Of a stretch of DNA of 64,000 nucleotides, positions 8,944 to 18,243 are shown piece after piece. The translations under genes were made by a program, and so were the position numbers. Position 1 is the stretch's first letter. Every line of letters starts with the position of its first letter. Origin of the DNA: CAYRFF01 sp964436125 (lineage in GTDB: Bacteria > Bacteroidota > Bacteroidia > Chitinophagales > Saprospiraceae). The stretch covers positions 62,001-126,000 of the forward strand of contig CAYTBT010000003.1 in NCBI GenBank assembly GCA_964436125.1, given 5' to 3'. The notes beneath the pieces are model-generated. The model saw nothing but the letters and a program-made list of their open reading frames with translations. It was not told the DNA's origin and made no database searches.

Positions 8944-9996
8944 TTAAAATCGCATCACATCAATTTCTTTAGGCAATTTCTCACCGTAGAAGATAAAATT
9001 ATACAATTTTGATGCACAATACGGTCCGAGAGACATGCCTTTGGTGCCCAATCCATTTAATATATACGTATCCTTCAGCTGTGGGTGTTTTCCTATAACC
9101 GGTCTCCTGTCCTTGATTGTCGGACGTACGGCGGCCAGATGATTCATAATTTTAGGATCGTAGGCTGAGTTTTCTTTTAATTTGGACAGGATATCATTTA
9201 ATCCTTCTTCTGTAGCGCGTTTATCATCGTCAAAGTCCCAGATGTAGTTGGATCCTATCCACATATTTCCATCGGCAAGTGGAATAAAGGAAACACCATA
9301 TTTTAAGACCTTATTGCCTTGAAAATTTCCGGAATTATCGATAATAACCTCCCCTTTTGCAGGATTAAAGGGAATAAAATCCCATAATTTATCCTTCCTG
9401 GCATCTGCCCCCGTGCAATAGATAATTTTATCATAGGTTCTTCCCTTCAATTGAATCAATTCATGTTTATGTATATCCAGTGAATCGACTTCCATTTCAA
9501 TAAGTGAATGCTTTTCCCACAGGTACTGCCTCCATAATTCCAAGAGCTTCTGTATATCAACTTGATAGCAACCACATATTTTTGCTATAGTTTCATCAGC
9601 TAGTAATTTCTCATACGGCTTTTTATCTTGCTCACAAGACATATAAGGACTATAAGCTTCATCCAGTAATCTGGAATCCCACGCATTCTTTGCTTCAGCT
9701 GATTGTAGAACACGGAGTATCTCAACTTCCCTGATAAATTCTGATTGAAGCAACTCACCCATTTCACGATAAAAGGGAACAAAATAGGATTTTAACTCTT
9801 CATATTTCCATGATTTCACATACCGCCGTCCGGTAATAGGATTAATTAAACCGGATGAAATATAAGAAGCAGAGCTTTTATAGGCATTATCTACGACATC
9901 AACCGATTTATGATGCTTTAAGCAAATGTAGGAAAAGAGTGTTCCGGCCAGGCCTTGCCCCACGATAAGTACATCCTTGTGATTACTCGGATTCAT
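8944..9996 (-). CDS. FAD-dependent oxidoreductase (DAO family)
   Basis: A 350-residue protein with an N-terminal dinucleotide-binding motif VLIVGQGLAGT (residues 9-19) and the DAO-family C-terminal pattern VRPTIKDRRPVIG, followed by NGLGTKGMSLGP. These place it in the FAD-dependent amine/amino-acid oxidase superfamily, in the group resembling the oxidoreductase half of MnmC. The substrate cannot be inferred and no signal peptide is present, so it is cytoplasmic. Its start overlaps the end of the upstream YjbR-like gene by 14 bp, indicating translational coupling. Confidence 0.85.
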   Translation of the reverse strand: MNPSNHKDVLIVGQGLAGTLFSYICLKHHKSVDVVDNAYKSSASYISSGLINPITGRRYVKSWKYEELKSYFVPFYREMGELLQSEFIREVEILRVLQSAEAKNAWDSRLLDEAYSPYMSCEQDKKPYEKLLADETIAKICGCYQVDIQKLLELWRQYLWEKHSLIEMEVDSLDIHKHELIQLKGRTYDKIIYCTGADARKDKLWDFIPFNPAKGEVIIDNSGNFQGNKVLKYGVSFIPLADGNMWIGSNYIWDFDDDKRATEEGLNDILSKLKENSAYDPKIMNHLAAVRPTIKDRRPVIGKHPQLKDTYILNGLGTKGMSLGPYCASKLYNFIFYGEKLPKEIDVMRF

Positions 9997-10345
9997 GAAT
10001 TTCTTTCTGCTCAGATTTCTTCAATTTTTGAAACACTAATATATATGAATGATCTATCCATTCTTGTATTTGCTGCTGCTTCAAGTGACTATTAATAATT
10101 ATCGTGTTCCAATGCTTTTTATTCATGTGATAACCGGGTTTTACATTCATCGGGAAACGCTCTCGGAGATCAAGCGCCTTAATCGGGTCACATTTCACAT
10201 TTATCGTCAACGGATCATTGTCAAGTTCCATGAGTAAAAACATTCTACTCCCTACTTTAAACACGAGATTATCTATGCCGAATGGCATATCTTCATAAAC
10301 TCCAGGTAGATTTAAACAATAATTACGTATGTCGTCAATATTCAT
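9983..10345 (-). CDS. MmcQ/YjbR family protein
   Basis: A 120-residue cytoplasmic protein with the family features: an N-terminal helix followed by LPGVYEDMPFG, a beta-rich core (LVFKVGSRMFLLM, INVKCDP), then PGYHMNKKHWNTI and a C-terminal helical pair. The fold is CyaY-like and related to double-wing DNA-binding proteins; the cellular role is unsettled. It overlaps the downstream FAD oxidoreductase gene by 14 bp, so the two form an operon. Confidence 0.88.
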   Translation of the reverse strand: MNIDDIRNYCLNLPGVYEDMPFGIDNLVFKVGSRMFLLMELDNDPLTINVKCDPIKALDLRERFPMNVKPGYHMNKKHWNTIIINSHLKQQQIQEWIDHSYILVFQKLKKSEQKEIHESE

Positions 10346-10498
10346 CTTTCACGGCTTAATACGTGTCCAATATACAACGCATCAGGGAATATCTCTCCAA
10401 GATTCTGTATTATATCAATTGGAGTGGATAAAAAAGTTTGAATTACTAGAAATTGGTAGTTTCCATAATAGATAAGAGCCCCACAGCGGTAGAAATAA

Positions 10499-10525
10499 GA
10501 ATAGCTCATCTCCGATGAGCTATTC
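10499..10525 (-). terminator. Stem-loop downstream of tRNA-Arg
   Basis: A perfect 12-bp stem (GAATAGCTCATC with GATGAGCTATTC) around a 3-nt loop, starting 9 bp after the tRNA 3' end on the minus strand and followed by TTATTTCT. It probably ends the tRNA transcript. Confidence 0.75.
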
Positions 10526-10533
10526 TATATATG

Positions 10534-10607
10534 TGACCCCGGAAGGACTCGAACCCTCAACCCTCAGAGCCGAAATCTGATGTTCTATCCAATTGAACTA
10601 CGGAGCC
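10534..10607 (-). tRNA. tRNA-Arg (anticodon TCG)
   Basis: The 74-nt minus-strand sequence folds into a full cloverleaf. The acceptor GGCTCCG pairs with CGGGGTC plus discriminator A. The D stem is GTTC/GAAC, the anticodon stem TCAGA/TCTGA with loop TTTCGGC, and the T arm GAGGG-TTCGAGT-CCTTC. Anticodon TCG reads CGA arginine codons. CCA is not encoded. Confidence 0.95.
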
Positions 10608-10885
10608 ATTTTAATTTGCGGAAGCAAAAGTAATCACTTTCTTTAAGATATGGAAGACTTCCTCATATTTTCCTTCAGGGGATTTATAATAAACAAGAAT
10701 ACGTCCCTTTCTCAGAGGAAGAAGCAAAGTCACACTAGATTTATATATATTCATCTCGTATATATAACTATCTAACGATAAGCCGGTACTTAATATGAGC
10801 TATAAACTTTACCTAAACTAATAGAATCCCTATTGAAAATCAATTCAATAAAGTTTACAAGGATAAAATATAAATATAATACTGG
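10608..10885. other. Gene-free spacer with a TTTGC-N4-GCAAA palindrome
   Basis: No coding frame is supported here. Directly upstream of the tRNA is the inverted repeat TTTGC-GGAA-GCAAA (10615-10628), which recurs between other genes in the window (see findings). The tRNA promoter should lie here, but no confident match was found. Confidence 0.5.
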
Positions 10886-11371
10886 CTAGGTGGATGGCTG
10901 TCCCTTATTCTCACGTTCAGAAGTATCGAGCTTCATCTGCGTAAGCTGAATCTGAATTGCAATTGAAGACAACTTCTGGAAAGGCAAGAAGGAATTCCCT
11001 AGCAATGCATTATTCCAGCCGGTAATCTGTTGTTTTTTCACATACATCTGATAGAATTCCATATCGTTGGTCCGGAGATTCTCAGGATTGATTGCCGGGA
11101 GTGGTTGTACGACATCAACATCTTCCCTTGTTCTCACTTGCTCGGTTACATTTTCTAGATAAGCAGAAAGACCTTCCAGGTGTTCCAATAACTTCTTACC
11201 TGTCGCTGTTGATATTGCGGTATCAATTGCTAGATCTTTGGTCCATTTCTCAAAGGCATTAATAGAGTCACCTCCACCGTTACCCATTGATTCCGGTGGA
11301 ACTTGAAGATTCTCTTTGGAGCAAGCAAAGAGAGTAAAACAAAGTAATAAACTGATGCCAAATAATTTCAT
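10886..11371 (-). CDS. Putative lipoprotein of unknown function
   Basis: A 161-residue protein with a lipoprotein signal peptide: residues 1-16 hydrophobic and lipobox LFAC with Cys17. The mature part begins with a Gly-rich linker (GNGGGD) followed by mostly helical, polar sequence ending in a charged tail. No family was recognised. It is monocistronic, flanked by tRNA-Arg and the divergent LemA operon. Confidence 0.75.
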   Translation of the reverse strand: MKLFGISLLLCFTLFACSKENLQVPPESMGNGGGDSINAFEKWTKDLAIDTAISTATGKKLLEHLEGLSAYLENVTEQVRTREDVDVVQPLPAINPENLRTNDMEFYQMYVKKQQITGWNNALLGNSFLPFQKLSSIAIQIQLTQMKLDTSERENKGQPST

Positions 11372-11557
11372 AAATCTATTATATTAAAACTATGCATAAT
11401 ATAACAAAAACAATACCAATCTCACGATTCTATCCACACAATCCAAATATATAACGAATAATAGAAATTCATGGTATATTCATCGATTAATTTCCTCCAT
11501 ATACCCAAAAAACTGAACTCAGTGAGTCTTGGATGTATTAAAACCGATGAAAATCCT

Positions 11558-11565
11558 TACATTTG
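11558..11565 (+). promoter_or_regulatory. -7 promoter element of the lemA operon
   Basis: TACATTTG matches TAnnTTTG, 23 nt before the ATG at 11589. No TTTG lies at the -33 distance. The position argues against an in-frame start at 11529, which would lie upstream of transcription. Confidence 0.5.
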
Positions 11566-11588
11566 AGGAGAATAAAATTTACTTATCT

Positions 11589-12179
11589 ATGAAAAAGTTT
11601 TTAGTACCTGCAATTATTATCGTCATCGTCGGGCTCCTAGCTTGGTGGTTATTTGGTGGATCGTACAATACGATGATAAGCAAGCAAGAGAAAATCAATG
11701 AAGCCTGGTCCAATGTAGAGACTCAATATCAACGGAGAACTGATTTATACAATAGTGTGGTTGAGACGATAAAAGGTTCTGCAGAATTTGAGCGAGGCAC
11801 ACTTACAGATGTTATTAAGGCGAGAAAGCAAGTATCTGATATTAAACTTGACGCCGATGACCTTACACCGGAAAATCTGGCACGCTTTCAGAAAGCACAG
11901 AGTCAATTGAGCTCTGCATTCAGCAGATTACTAGTTACTGTTGAGCGTTATCCCGAATTAAAAACGACGGGAGCTTTCAGAGAATTCCAAGTACAGATAG
12001 AGGGCACAGAAAACAGGATCAATAAAGCGCGTAATGACTTTAATGCAATAGCCAGAGAATACAATACCTACATCAAGAAATTCCCGAGGAATATCGTTGC
12101 AGGGCTTTTTGGATTTAATGAAAGACCTTATTTTGAGGCCGCCGAAGGCACTGAAAAAGCTCCGGAAATTAATTTCTGA
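11589..12179 (+). CDS. LemA family protein
   Basis: A 196-residue protein from the ATG at 11589, chosen because the predicted hydrophobic membrane helix (residues 4-24, ending AWWLFGG) then sits at the N-terminus and a -7 element lies just upstream. The rest is the long helical LemA domain, with NEAWSNVETQYQRRTDL and a characteristic end NEFFRI-like block reading FNERPYFEAAEG. LemA proteins are membrane-anchored and periplasmic, and in bacteria often precede TPM-domain genes. That is the arrangement here: its TGA overlaps the ATG of the next gene by 1 bp (TGATG). The biochemical role is unknown. Confidence 0.93.
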   Translation: MKKFLVPAIIIVIVGLLAWWLFGGSYNTMISKQEKINEAWSNVETQYQRRTDLYNSVVETIKGSAEFERGTLTDVIKARKQVSDIKLDADDLTPENLARFQKAQSQLSSAFSRLLVTVERYPELKTTGAFREFQVQIEGTENRINKARNDFNAIAREYNTYIKKFPRNIVAGLFGFNERPYFEAAEGTEKAPEINF

Positions 12180-12643
12180 TGAAACTCCTAGAACATTACT
12201 TTTCAGAAGAGGATAAAGCGCGTATATCGGATGTCATCTGGGAAGCGGAAAACAAGACCAGCGGTGAAATACGCGTATATTTTGAACGCCACACCAAGAA
12301 ACTCGCACCTGAAGAAAGGGCATTGCAGATTTTCCATAAATTAAAGATGGATCATACCGAGTTACAGAATGGCGTGCTCTTCTATATCGCATTTGATGAC
12401 AAGAAATATGCTGTTATCGGAGACAAGGGGATTCATGAAAAAGTTAAAGATGAATTCTGGCTACGCATATCAGAAGCGATGAAAGCGCATTTTAAAAAGG
12501 AAGAATTTATTGAAGGACTAAGTGCCGGAATACGGGAGGTCGGTGAACGATTGAAAACCTACTTCCCTATTCAAGCAGATGATATCAATGAGTTGCCGGA
12601 TGAAATAGTATTCGGTGAAAATCAAGATAATGAAGAAGAGTAA
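12179..12643 (+). CDS. TPM domain protein, cytoplasmic type
   Basis: A 154-residue protein spanning one TPM (TLP18.3/Psb32/MOLO-1) domain: TSGEIRVYFERH, then LQNGVLFYIAFDDKKYAVIGDKGIH, then IREVGERLKTYFP. It has no signal peptide, unlike the next gene, so one member of the pair probably stays inside or is membrane-associated. The acidic tail (about the last 20 residues) overlaps the next gene's start by 14 bp. It is co-transcribed with the LemA gene. Confidence 0.85.
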   Translation: MKLLEHYFSEEDKARISDVIWEAENKTSGEIRVYFERHTKKLAPEERALQIFHKLKMDHTELQNGVLFYIAFDDKKYAVIGDKGIHEKVKDEFWLRISEAMKAHFKKEEFIEGLSAGIREVGERLKTYFPIQADDINELPDEIVFGENQDNEEE

Positions 12644-13430
12644 AAGGCTATTTTATATTTCCCTTATTTTTTTCATGATAGGTTGCTTCAGCCTTTCATC
12701 TGCACAAAATATTCCCCTCCCGGATCGACCTACGCCGCCGCGATTGGTCAATGACTTTGCTGATTTATTAACTCCTGCACAAGAACAAGCACTTGAGACG
12801 AAGCTCGTTAATTACGAGGACACGACTTCAACACAGATTGCCATTGTGCTTATGGAAGATCTCGGAAATTGGCCTATCGATATGTTCAGCTTTCAACTCG
12901 GAGATAAATGGGGAGTAGGACAAGAAAAAGCTGATAATGGGATTATTATCACAGTTGCGGAGAAACAGCGGAAAACTTTTATTGCTACCGGACGCGGTTC
13001 ACAAGGCGCGGTTACTGACATACACGCACACAGGATAACACAGAACATTATGTTGCCTGCCTTCAGAAAAGGAAACTTTTACGCAGGCTTAGATGGAGCA
13101 ACCGATGCACTTATACGACTTATGGCCGGCGAATATGTAGCTGCGCTGGACGATAATAATCAACCATCTCAAGGAATACCGATAAACTACATTATATTCG
13201 GTATTGTGGCACTGTTTATCTTCATCTCCATATTTGGCAATAATTCCCGTGGTGACGGAGGTTCAATCAGTGGCGGCGGCTGGAGAGGCCCGATTATTTT
13301 CCCGGGAGGTGGCTTCGGTGGAGGTTCATTCGGAGGTGGCTTCGGTGGAGGAGGCGGCTTCGGCGGAGGCGGCTTCGGTGGATTTGGCGGCGGTTCATTT
13401 GGTGGTGGTGGCGCCGGAGGCGGTTGGTAA
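12630..13430 (+). CDS. Secreted TPM domain protein with Gly-rich tail (YgcG-like)
   Basis: A 266-residue protein. The ATG at 12630 is preferred to a GTG at 12615 because it puts MKKSKR directly before the hydrophobic signal segment. The TPM domain spans about residues 38-165 (FADLLTPAQEQALE, ADNGIIITVAEKQRK, ATGRGSQG). A membrane helix follows (IIFGIVALFIFISIFG, about 185-205), then roughly 60 residues almost entirely Gly, Phe and Ser (GGGFGGGSFGGG type). This matches the YgcG/TPM_phosphatase family, which is exported and membrane-anchored. It is the third gene of the LemA-TPM-TPM operon. The Gly-rich tail is encoded by GGHGGH-type repeats prone to length change. Confidence 0.9.
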   Translation: MKKSKRLFYISLIFFMIGCFSLSSAQNIPLPDRPTPPRLVNDFADLLTPAQEQALETKLVNYEDTTSTQIAIVLMEDLGNWPIDMFSFQLGDKWGVGQEKADNGIIITVAEKQRKTFIATGRGSQGAVTDIHAHRITQNIMLPAFRKGNFYAGLDGATDALIRLMAGEYVAALDDNNQPSQGIPINYIIFGIVALFIFISIFGNNSRGDGGSISGGGWRGPIIFPGGGFGGGSFGGGFGGGGGFGGGGFGGFGGGSFGGGGAGGGW

Positions 13431-13596
13431 ATATGACTAGTGCAACGCGGAAGCTTTTAAAATCCTGAAACCTTTATACTCAAGTAGTATCGACACTTTT
13501 CCTAAGCTCTCAGAAAATAGCACATGCTAGCGCAAGTAAAATATTTGCGTAAGCAGATACCCCATAATTTATATTCACCTTGTAATTATCAGCCTT

Positions 13597-14070
13597 TTAC
13601 TTCCCTTGAAAATCGTATTCAATCATCGGGAGATCGACGACTTTGGACTCTTTGTAAGAAATACTTACATAATTTAAAAACCCACCGGTAGAGCGAGCAA
13701 CGTGCCGCGCAAATGATTTTAGGCTCGTATAATAAAGGTCGGCAAAATCCATATCCATTTTGGGTAAAATTTCTGTCAAGCCCGACAAGCGCTCCGCTAT
13801 AATTTCATTCGCTTGCTCCGGATCACGCGGCAATTCATTAATAAGTTCTTTTAAACGCTTATTAAAATTCTCCCCTACTTTTTTATAAAATGCGCTCATA
13901 TCATCATGATAAGTATAGGAACGCACCTTGGCTATCCGCTCGGATTCATGTACCTCTTTATCGAGCAATAAGCCTTCACTGCCACCGATCAATAAGGTTA
14001 TATATGGAATGCTGTCAAAGACCAATGCTTTCTCTTTATCAGTTAATTTTTCCAGAGCTTTAGCTAGCAT
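13597..14070 (-). CDS. Conserved-looking helical protein of unknown function
   Basis: A 157-residue soluble protein without signal peptide or membrane helix, predicted mostly helical (LEKLTDKEKALVFDSIPYI, FNKRLKELINELP). The N-terminal third loosely recalls TerB-like helical domains, but no signature was found, so no family is claimed. It is monocistronic, converging with the LemA operon and divergent from mutS. A -7 promoter element lies 37 bp upstream, and codon use looks like that of its neighbours, so the gene is probably real. Confidence 0.75.
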   Translation of the reverse strand: MLAKALEKLTDKEKALVFDSIPYITLLIGGSEGLLLDKEVHESERIAKVRSYTYHDDMSAFYKKVGENFNKRLKELINELPRDPEQANEIIAERLSGLTEILPKMDMDFADLYYTSLKSFARHVARSTGGFLNYVSISYKESKVVDLPMIEYDFQGK

Positions 14071-14107
14071 ATTTTTTTGGATTTTTATGAGCTAATTGAA
14101 TTTGCCG

Positions 14108-14115
14108 CAAAGATA
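14108..14115 (-). promoter_or_regulatory. -7 promoter element of the 13597-14070 gene
   Basis: TATCTTTG on the minus strand is a full match to TAnnTTTG, 37 bp upstream of the ATG at 14070. No good -33 element was found. Confidence 0.5.
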
Positions 14116-14325
14116 ATAGTTCCTAGGATTATTCTTGCACCTTCAGGCAAAATAATTACCTTTATTCCTCGATTTTATTTTAACTTAATGTAAGCTTACG
14201 CAAATATCGGAGCTTGCACAACTAACTCGAATTTACAGAAAAATAAACCACATTACAAAGAGATATTTTGTGCATATTGTATTTCTTCTGTATAATGATT
14301 AGGTATAACCAAGAAAAAGACATCC

Positions 14326-16962
14326 GTGGCAAAAACAGGCAAAAAGACAAGTTCTTCTGAGAAAAAGGGAAAAATAACCCCTTTGATGCAGCAATACTTC
14401 AAATTAAAAGCACAATATCCCGATGCAGTGCTTTTATATCGGGTCGGCGATTTCTATGAGACATTCGCAGAGGATGCACAGAGAATTGCTGATATTCTAG
14501 GAATTGTGCTTACCAGCCGTAATAACGGAGGGAATGATATTGCTCTTGCCGGCTTCCCCTATCACTCACTGAATGTGTATCTGCCCAGACTCGTCAAGGC
14601 AGGCCTCCGAGTAGCAATATGTGAACAACTTGAGAAGCCACAGAAAGGCAAAAAGGTCGTTAAACGCGGTGTTACAGATATTGTAACTCCCGGATTGACA
14701 ACTGATGATGAACTACTCGACAATAAAAGCAATAATTACCTTGCCTCTATCCACTATGCAGGGAAAGATAGGTATGGAGCTGCTTTTCTCGATATCTCAA
14801 CCGGTGAGTTCTATGTCAGTGAAGGGAATGCAATTGATATCGATAAATTACTTCAATCCTTTACACCCAATGAAATAATTCTTTCACGGAAGAAGGAAAA
14901 GGATTTCTTTCAGAGATTTGGGAATACTTTTTACACGTATGGCATCGATGAATGGGTTTATACGCTGGATTACGGACAAGAGAAATTAAAAGAACATTTT
15001 AAGGTCAGCTCTTTGAAGGGATTTGGGATTGAAAACATGCAGGAAGCCCAAGTAGCAGCAGGATCAATTCTTCACTACCTTACATCGACTGAAAATAGAC
15101 ACGTCGATCATATCAATAAAATCCAAAGGCTGGAAAAGGACGGATACGTATGGCTTGATAAGTTTACGATAAGGAATCTGGAGCTACTTCATTCTCCTTT
15201 TAATACCGGCAAGCCCTTGCTCGACGTCCTCGACTTTACACTAACACCGATGGGTGGAAGGCTCTTAAAAAAATGGATCATCCTGCCATTGACTGATATT
15301 GAAAAAATCAATCAAAGGCATAATATTACAGATTATTTTGTCAAGCATGAAGACCTGCGACAAAATCTCCGGGACTTCCTCGCGCGATTCGGAGACCTGG
15401 AGCGTTTAATCTCCCGCGTCCCCATGGGAAAGATTCATCCCAAAGCAATGCGACAACTCTGCTATTCACTTTCCCTTATCCCTCAAGTAAAAGACTTACT
15501 AGAGCAAACAGAAAATAAAGATTTTCTCGCCATTACCGCCATGTTCAAGGATTGTAATCCTATTCAAGAAAAAATCGACAGGACCATTGTGGATGAGCCA
15601 CCTGCAAATTTTAACAAAGGTAAGGTTATTGCCGATGGTGCAGTCCCCGAAATTGACGATTTAAGATACACGATTTCTCACAGTAAGGATATTCTAGCAG
15701 AGTTACAAGCTAAGGAATCAGAAGCAACCGGCATCGACAATCTCAAGGTCGGATTTAACAAGGTATTTGGCTATTATCTGGAAGTAACTAATAAATATAA
15801 GAACAAAGGGCTCGTTCCCGAGCATTGGGTCAGGAAGCAGACTTTAAAAAATTCAGAGCGATACATCACTGATGATTTAAAGAAAATTGAAGAAAAAATC
15901 CTGCATGCTGAGGAAAAATCCAAGGAACTCGAAGAGGAGGTTTACGAGGATCTCGTCAATGCAGTAAATAAATATGTAAAAGACATCCAGGAAAATGCCT
16001 CCTATCTCGCCCAATTCGACTGCCTTGCAGCATTTGCGGAAGCTGCAGTTATCAATAAATATACCCGTCCTACGATCGATCAAAGCAAGGAAATTGATAT
16101 TATTGATGGACGGCATCCGGTTATTGAACAATTTTTGGAACTCGGTGAAGATTATGTACCCAATGATATTTTCCTCAGTAATGATGAACAACAGATCCTC
16201 ATGATTACGGGACCGAATATGAGTGGAAAGTCCGCTCTTTTACGCCAGACAGCACTGATTTCCCTCATGGCACAGATGGGCAGCTTCGTCCCTGCTTCAC
16301 AAGCTCGACTCGGTATAGTAGATAAAATTTTCTCCCGTGTGGGCGCATCCGACAATATCTCCAGTGGAGAATCTACCTTTATGGTGGAAATGAATGAGAC
16401 GGCAAGTATTCTCAACAATATCTCTGAAAGGAGTCTTATTCTACTCGATGAAATCGGTCGTGGAACTAGCACATACGACGGTATTTCTATAGCTTGGTCG
16501 ATTGCCGAATTTCTCCATGAATCACCCTATAAACCTAAAACCCTATTTGCAACACATTATCACGAGTTAAATGAGCTCGAAAAGACCTATGACAGAATTA
16601 AAAACTACCATGTTGCAACCCATGAAACAGGCCAGAAGGTAGTTTTTCTCCGCAAATTAAAAAAGGGCGGGTCGCAACATAGTTTTGGTATCCATGTGGC
16701 CAAGATGGCAGGCATGCCAAATTCTTTATTGAAGAGAGCGGACCAAATATTAAAACAACTTGAACAAAAACTCGATAAGGGCGAAAAAGTAAAAGATCTG
16801 GAAATTCCCGTCCAAGAATTCCAGTTGCAACTCTTTCAACCCAGCAATGAAAAAGCGGACAAGATTAAATCTTTTCTCGAGGATATCGACATCAATAGCC
16901 TCACTCCTATTGAATGCATGATGAAATTAAAGGAATTAAAAGATATCAGTGAGGAAGGATAA
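14326..16962 (+). CDS. mutS: DNA mismatch repair ATPase MutS
   Basis: An 878-residue MutS starting at a GTG (14326). The mismatch-binding domain I carries the Phe-x-Glu motif in GDFYETF (F43, E45), after LMQQYFKLKAQYPD. Connector and lever domains follow. The ATPase has Walker A GPNMSGKS (629-636), a Walker B/signature stretch LLDEIGRGTST (about 706-716), and the composite motif SSGESTFMVEMNE before it. The C-terminal region after about 800 is Lys-rich and short. Length and order fit MutS1, which recognises mispairs and recruits MutL; MutL is not in this window. It is monocistronic. Confidence 0.98.
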   Translation: MAKTGKKTSSSEKKGKITPLMQQYFKLKAQYPDAVLLYRVGDFYETFAEDAQRIADILGIVLTSRNNGGNDIALAGFPYHSLNVYLPRLVKAGLRVAICEQLEKPQKGKKVVKRGVTDIVTPGLTTDDELLDNKSNNYLASIHYAGKDRYGAAFLDISTGEFYVSEGNAIDIDKLLQSFTPNEIILSRKKEKDFFQRFGNTFYTYGIDEWVYTLDYGQEKLKEHFKVSSLKGFGIENMQEAQVAAGSILHYLTSTENRHVDHINKIQRLEKDGYVWLDKFTIRNLELLHSPFNTGKPLLDVLDFTLTPMGGRLLKKWIILPLTDIEKINQRHNITDYFVKHEDLRQNLRDFLARFGDLERLISRVPMGKIHPKAMRQLCYSLSLIPQVKDLLEQTENKDFLAITAMFKDCNPIQEKIDRTIVDEPPANFNKGKVIADGAVPEIDDLRYTISHSKDILAELQAKESEATGIDNLKVGFNKVFGYYLEVTNKYKNKGLVPEHWVRKQTLKNSERYITDDLKKIEEKILHAEEKSKELEEEVYEDLVNAVNKYVKDIQENASYLAQFDCLAAFAEAAVINKYTRPTIDQSKEIDIIDGRHPVIEQFLELGEDYVPNDIFLSNDEQQILMITGPNMSGKSALLRQTALISLMAQMGSFVPASQARLGIVDKIFSRVGASDNISSGESTFMVEMNETASILNNISERSLILLDEIGRGTSTYDGISIAWSIAEFLHESPYKPKTLFATHYHELNELEKTYDRIKNYHVATHETGQKVVFLRKLKKGGSQHSFGIHVAKMAGMPNSLLKRADQILKQLEQKLDKGEKVKDLEIPVQEFQLQLFQPSNEKADKIKSFLEDIDINSLTPIECMMKLKELKDISEEG

Positions 16963-17047
16963 ATTTTTACTGATGATGCTTCTTTCCCCTTTGCTTACTT
17001 CCAAGTAAAAGAGCCGACAAGCTACATCGTAAGGGCTTTCAAGTAGA

Positions 17048-17073
17048 AAGGCTCTCAGTCTCCTGAAAGCCTT
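17048..17073 (-). terminator. Stem-loop terminator downstream of the initiator tRNA
   Basis: On the minus strand AAGGCTTTCAG pairs with CTGAGAGCCTT (11 bp, one G-T) around a GAGA tetraloop, 8 bp after the tRNA end, followed by TCTACTTG. It may also serve the convergent mutS transcript. Confidence 0.65.
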
Positions 17074-17080
17074 CTCTTTG

Positions 17081-17153
<73 letters not shown>

Positions 17154-17288
17154 ATATATTTTTCGTTTTCCCTAGCGGACTGCAAATATATAACTTCTCT
17201 ATTTCATAACAAAGAAATCCATAATTTCTTTACTAAATACTTCAGAGCAACTCTACCTATCATAAACGATCTCCCCTACACCTCAATA

Positions 17289-18110
17289 TTATTGTTCCTT
17301 CTGAGCATTTAGCCCCCAATCGTAATCTTTAAAAATAATTTTGGTAGTCGAGTCGATGCCTAGTGGTTTATATAAATCACCACTATCCCCTTGCGAAGAA
17401 ATAAAATCACCGGCATACCACTTAAAAATCTTTGAGACGTAAGCCGTGTCACCATTCACAAGTTCATTCCACTTAGAACCTTTGATGAATTTAGCTCCTG
17501 CCTGATCGAGCTGAACATCAAGTTTATCCGCCGTATAAGCTTGATTGCTTAAAGGTGGGCATGAATTGGACGCACAGACAATGGCAAAATGAATCCGCGG
17601 TTCATTAAATTTCTCTCGCAAAATCTTATTTTCGATATCATCGAGGCAATAAGTCTTATCACCGATATGAATAAACTTAATATCCCATGGTGTCTTCACG
17701 GCAGGATTATCACTTTTTATCTCCTTAATACTTTCTACAGGATAATGATTTAAAATGAGCTCAATTGTAAAGGCATTGTATGCGTTAATCCAATATGCAA
17801 GTCTTTCCTCTCGCGACCACTCAAGTGTCGGTGGATTCTTTGAAAGCACAGTAAGATACTTTTCCAACTCATCTTGAGCTTCCGCAAATCCCCTATAATT
17901 CACAAGCCCTTCATCGTTTACATATTCCTGAAGCAAATCGGTAAATAAAGTATGGTTTATCGGGTGCTCAGGAATCGAATCATGCACTAGATTCTCTTGC
18001 GTATACAGATCTTTCTCACTTTCAGCAGAGCCCGGATTTACACAAGCTAAAACTACAAATATGTATATACTCACAAGCACGCCCCCTATTCTTTTTACAT
18101 TATCATTCAT
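17289..18110 (-). CDS. DUF547 domain lipoprotein
   Basis: A 273-residue protein with a lipoprotein signal (lipobox VLAC, Cys23). The DUF547 domain covers about residues 50-230, seen in ERLAYWINAYNAFTIELIL, PWDIKFIHIGDKTYCLDDIENKIL and the conserved RIHFAIVCASNSCPPLSNQAY. Conserved Cys/His residues in this domain suggest a thiol- or metal-dependent fold, but no activity has been established for the family. Lipidation places it in the periplasm. It follows folD on the same strand after 133 bp; co-transcription is possible. Confidence 0.9.
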   Translation of the reverse strand: MNDNVKRIGGVLVSIYIFVVLACVNPGSAESEKDLYTQENLVHDSIPEHPINHTLFTDLLQEYVNDEGLVNYRGFAEAQDELEKYLTVLSKNPPTLEWSREERLAYWINAYNAFTIELILNHYPVESIKEIKSDNPAVKTPWDIKFIHIGDKTYCLDDIENKILREKFNEPRIHFAIVCASNSCPPLSNQAYTADKLDVQLDQAGAKFIKGSKWNELVNGDTAYVSKIFKWYAGDFISSQGDSGDLYKPLGIDSTTKIIFKDYDWGLNAQKEQ

Positions 18111-18243
18111 CTCAAAAAATAGAATTAAAGATCTCCTATAACATCTAGTCTATCGTATGGAAAAATCAATCTACACTTCCCACATCATGTATCGTCCAGC
18201 AATCCCTCTTCTCAACACACAAGCCACAGGAATTTAATAAAAA

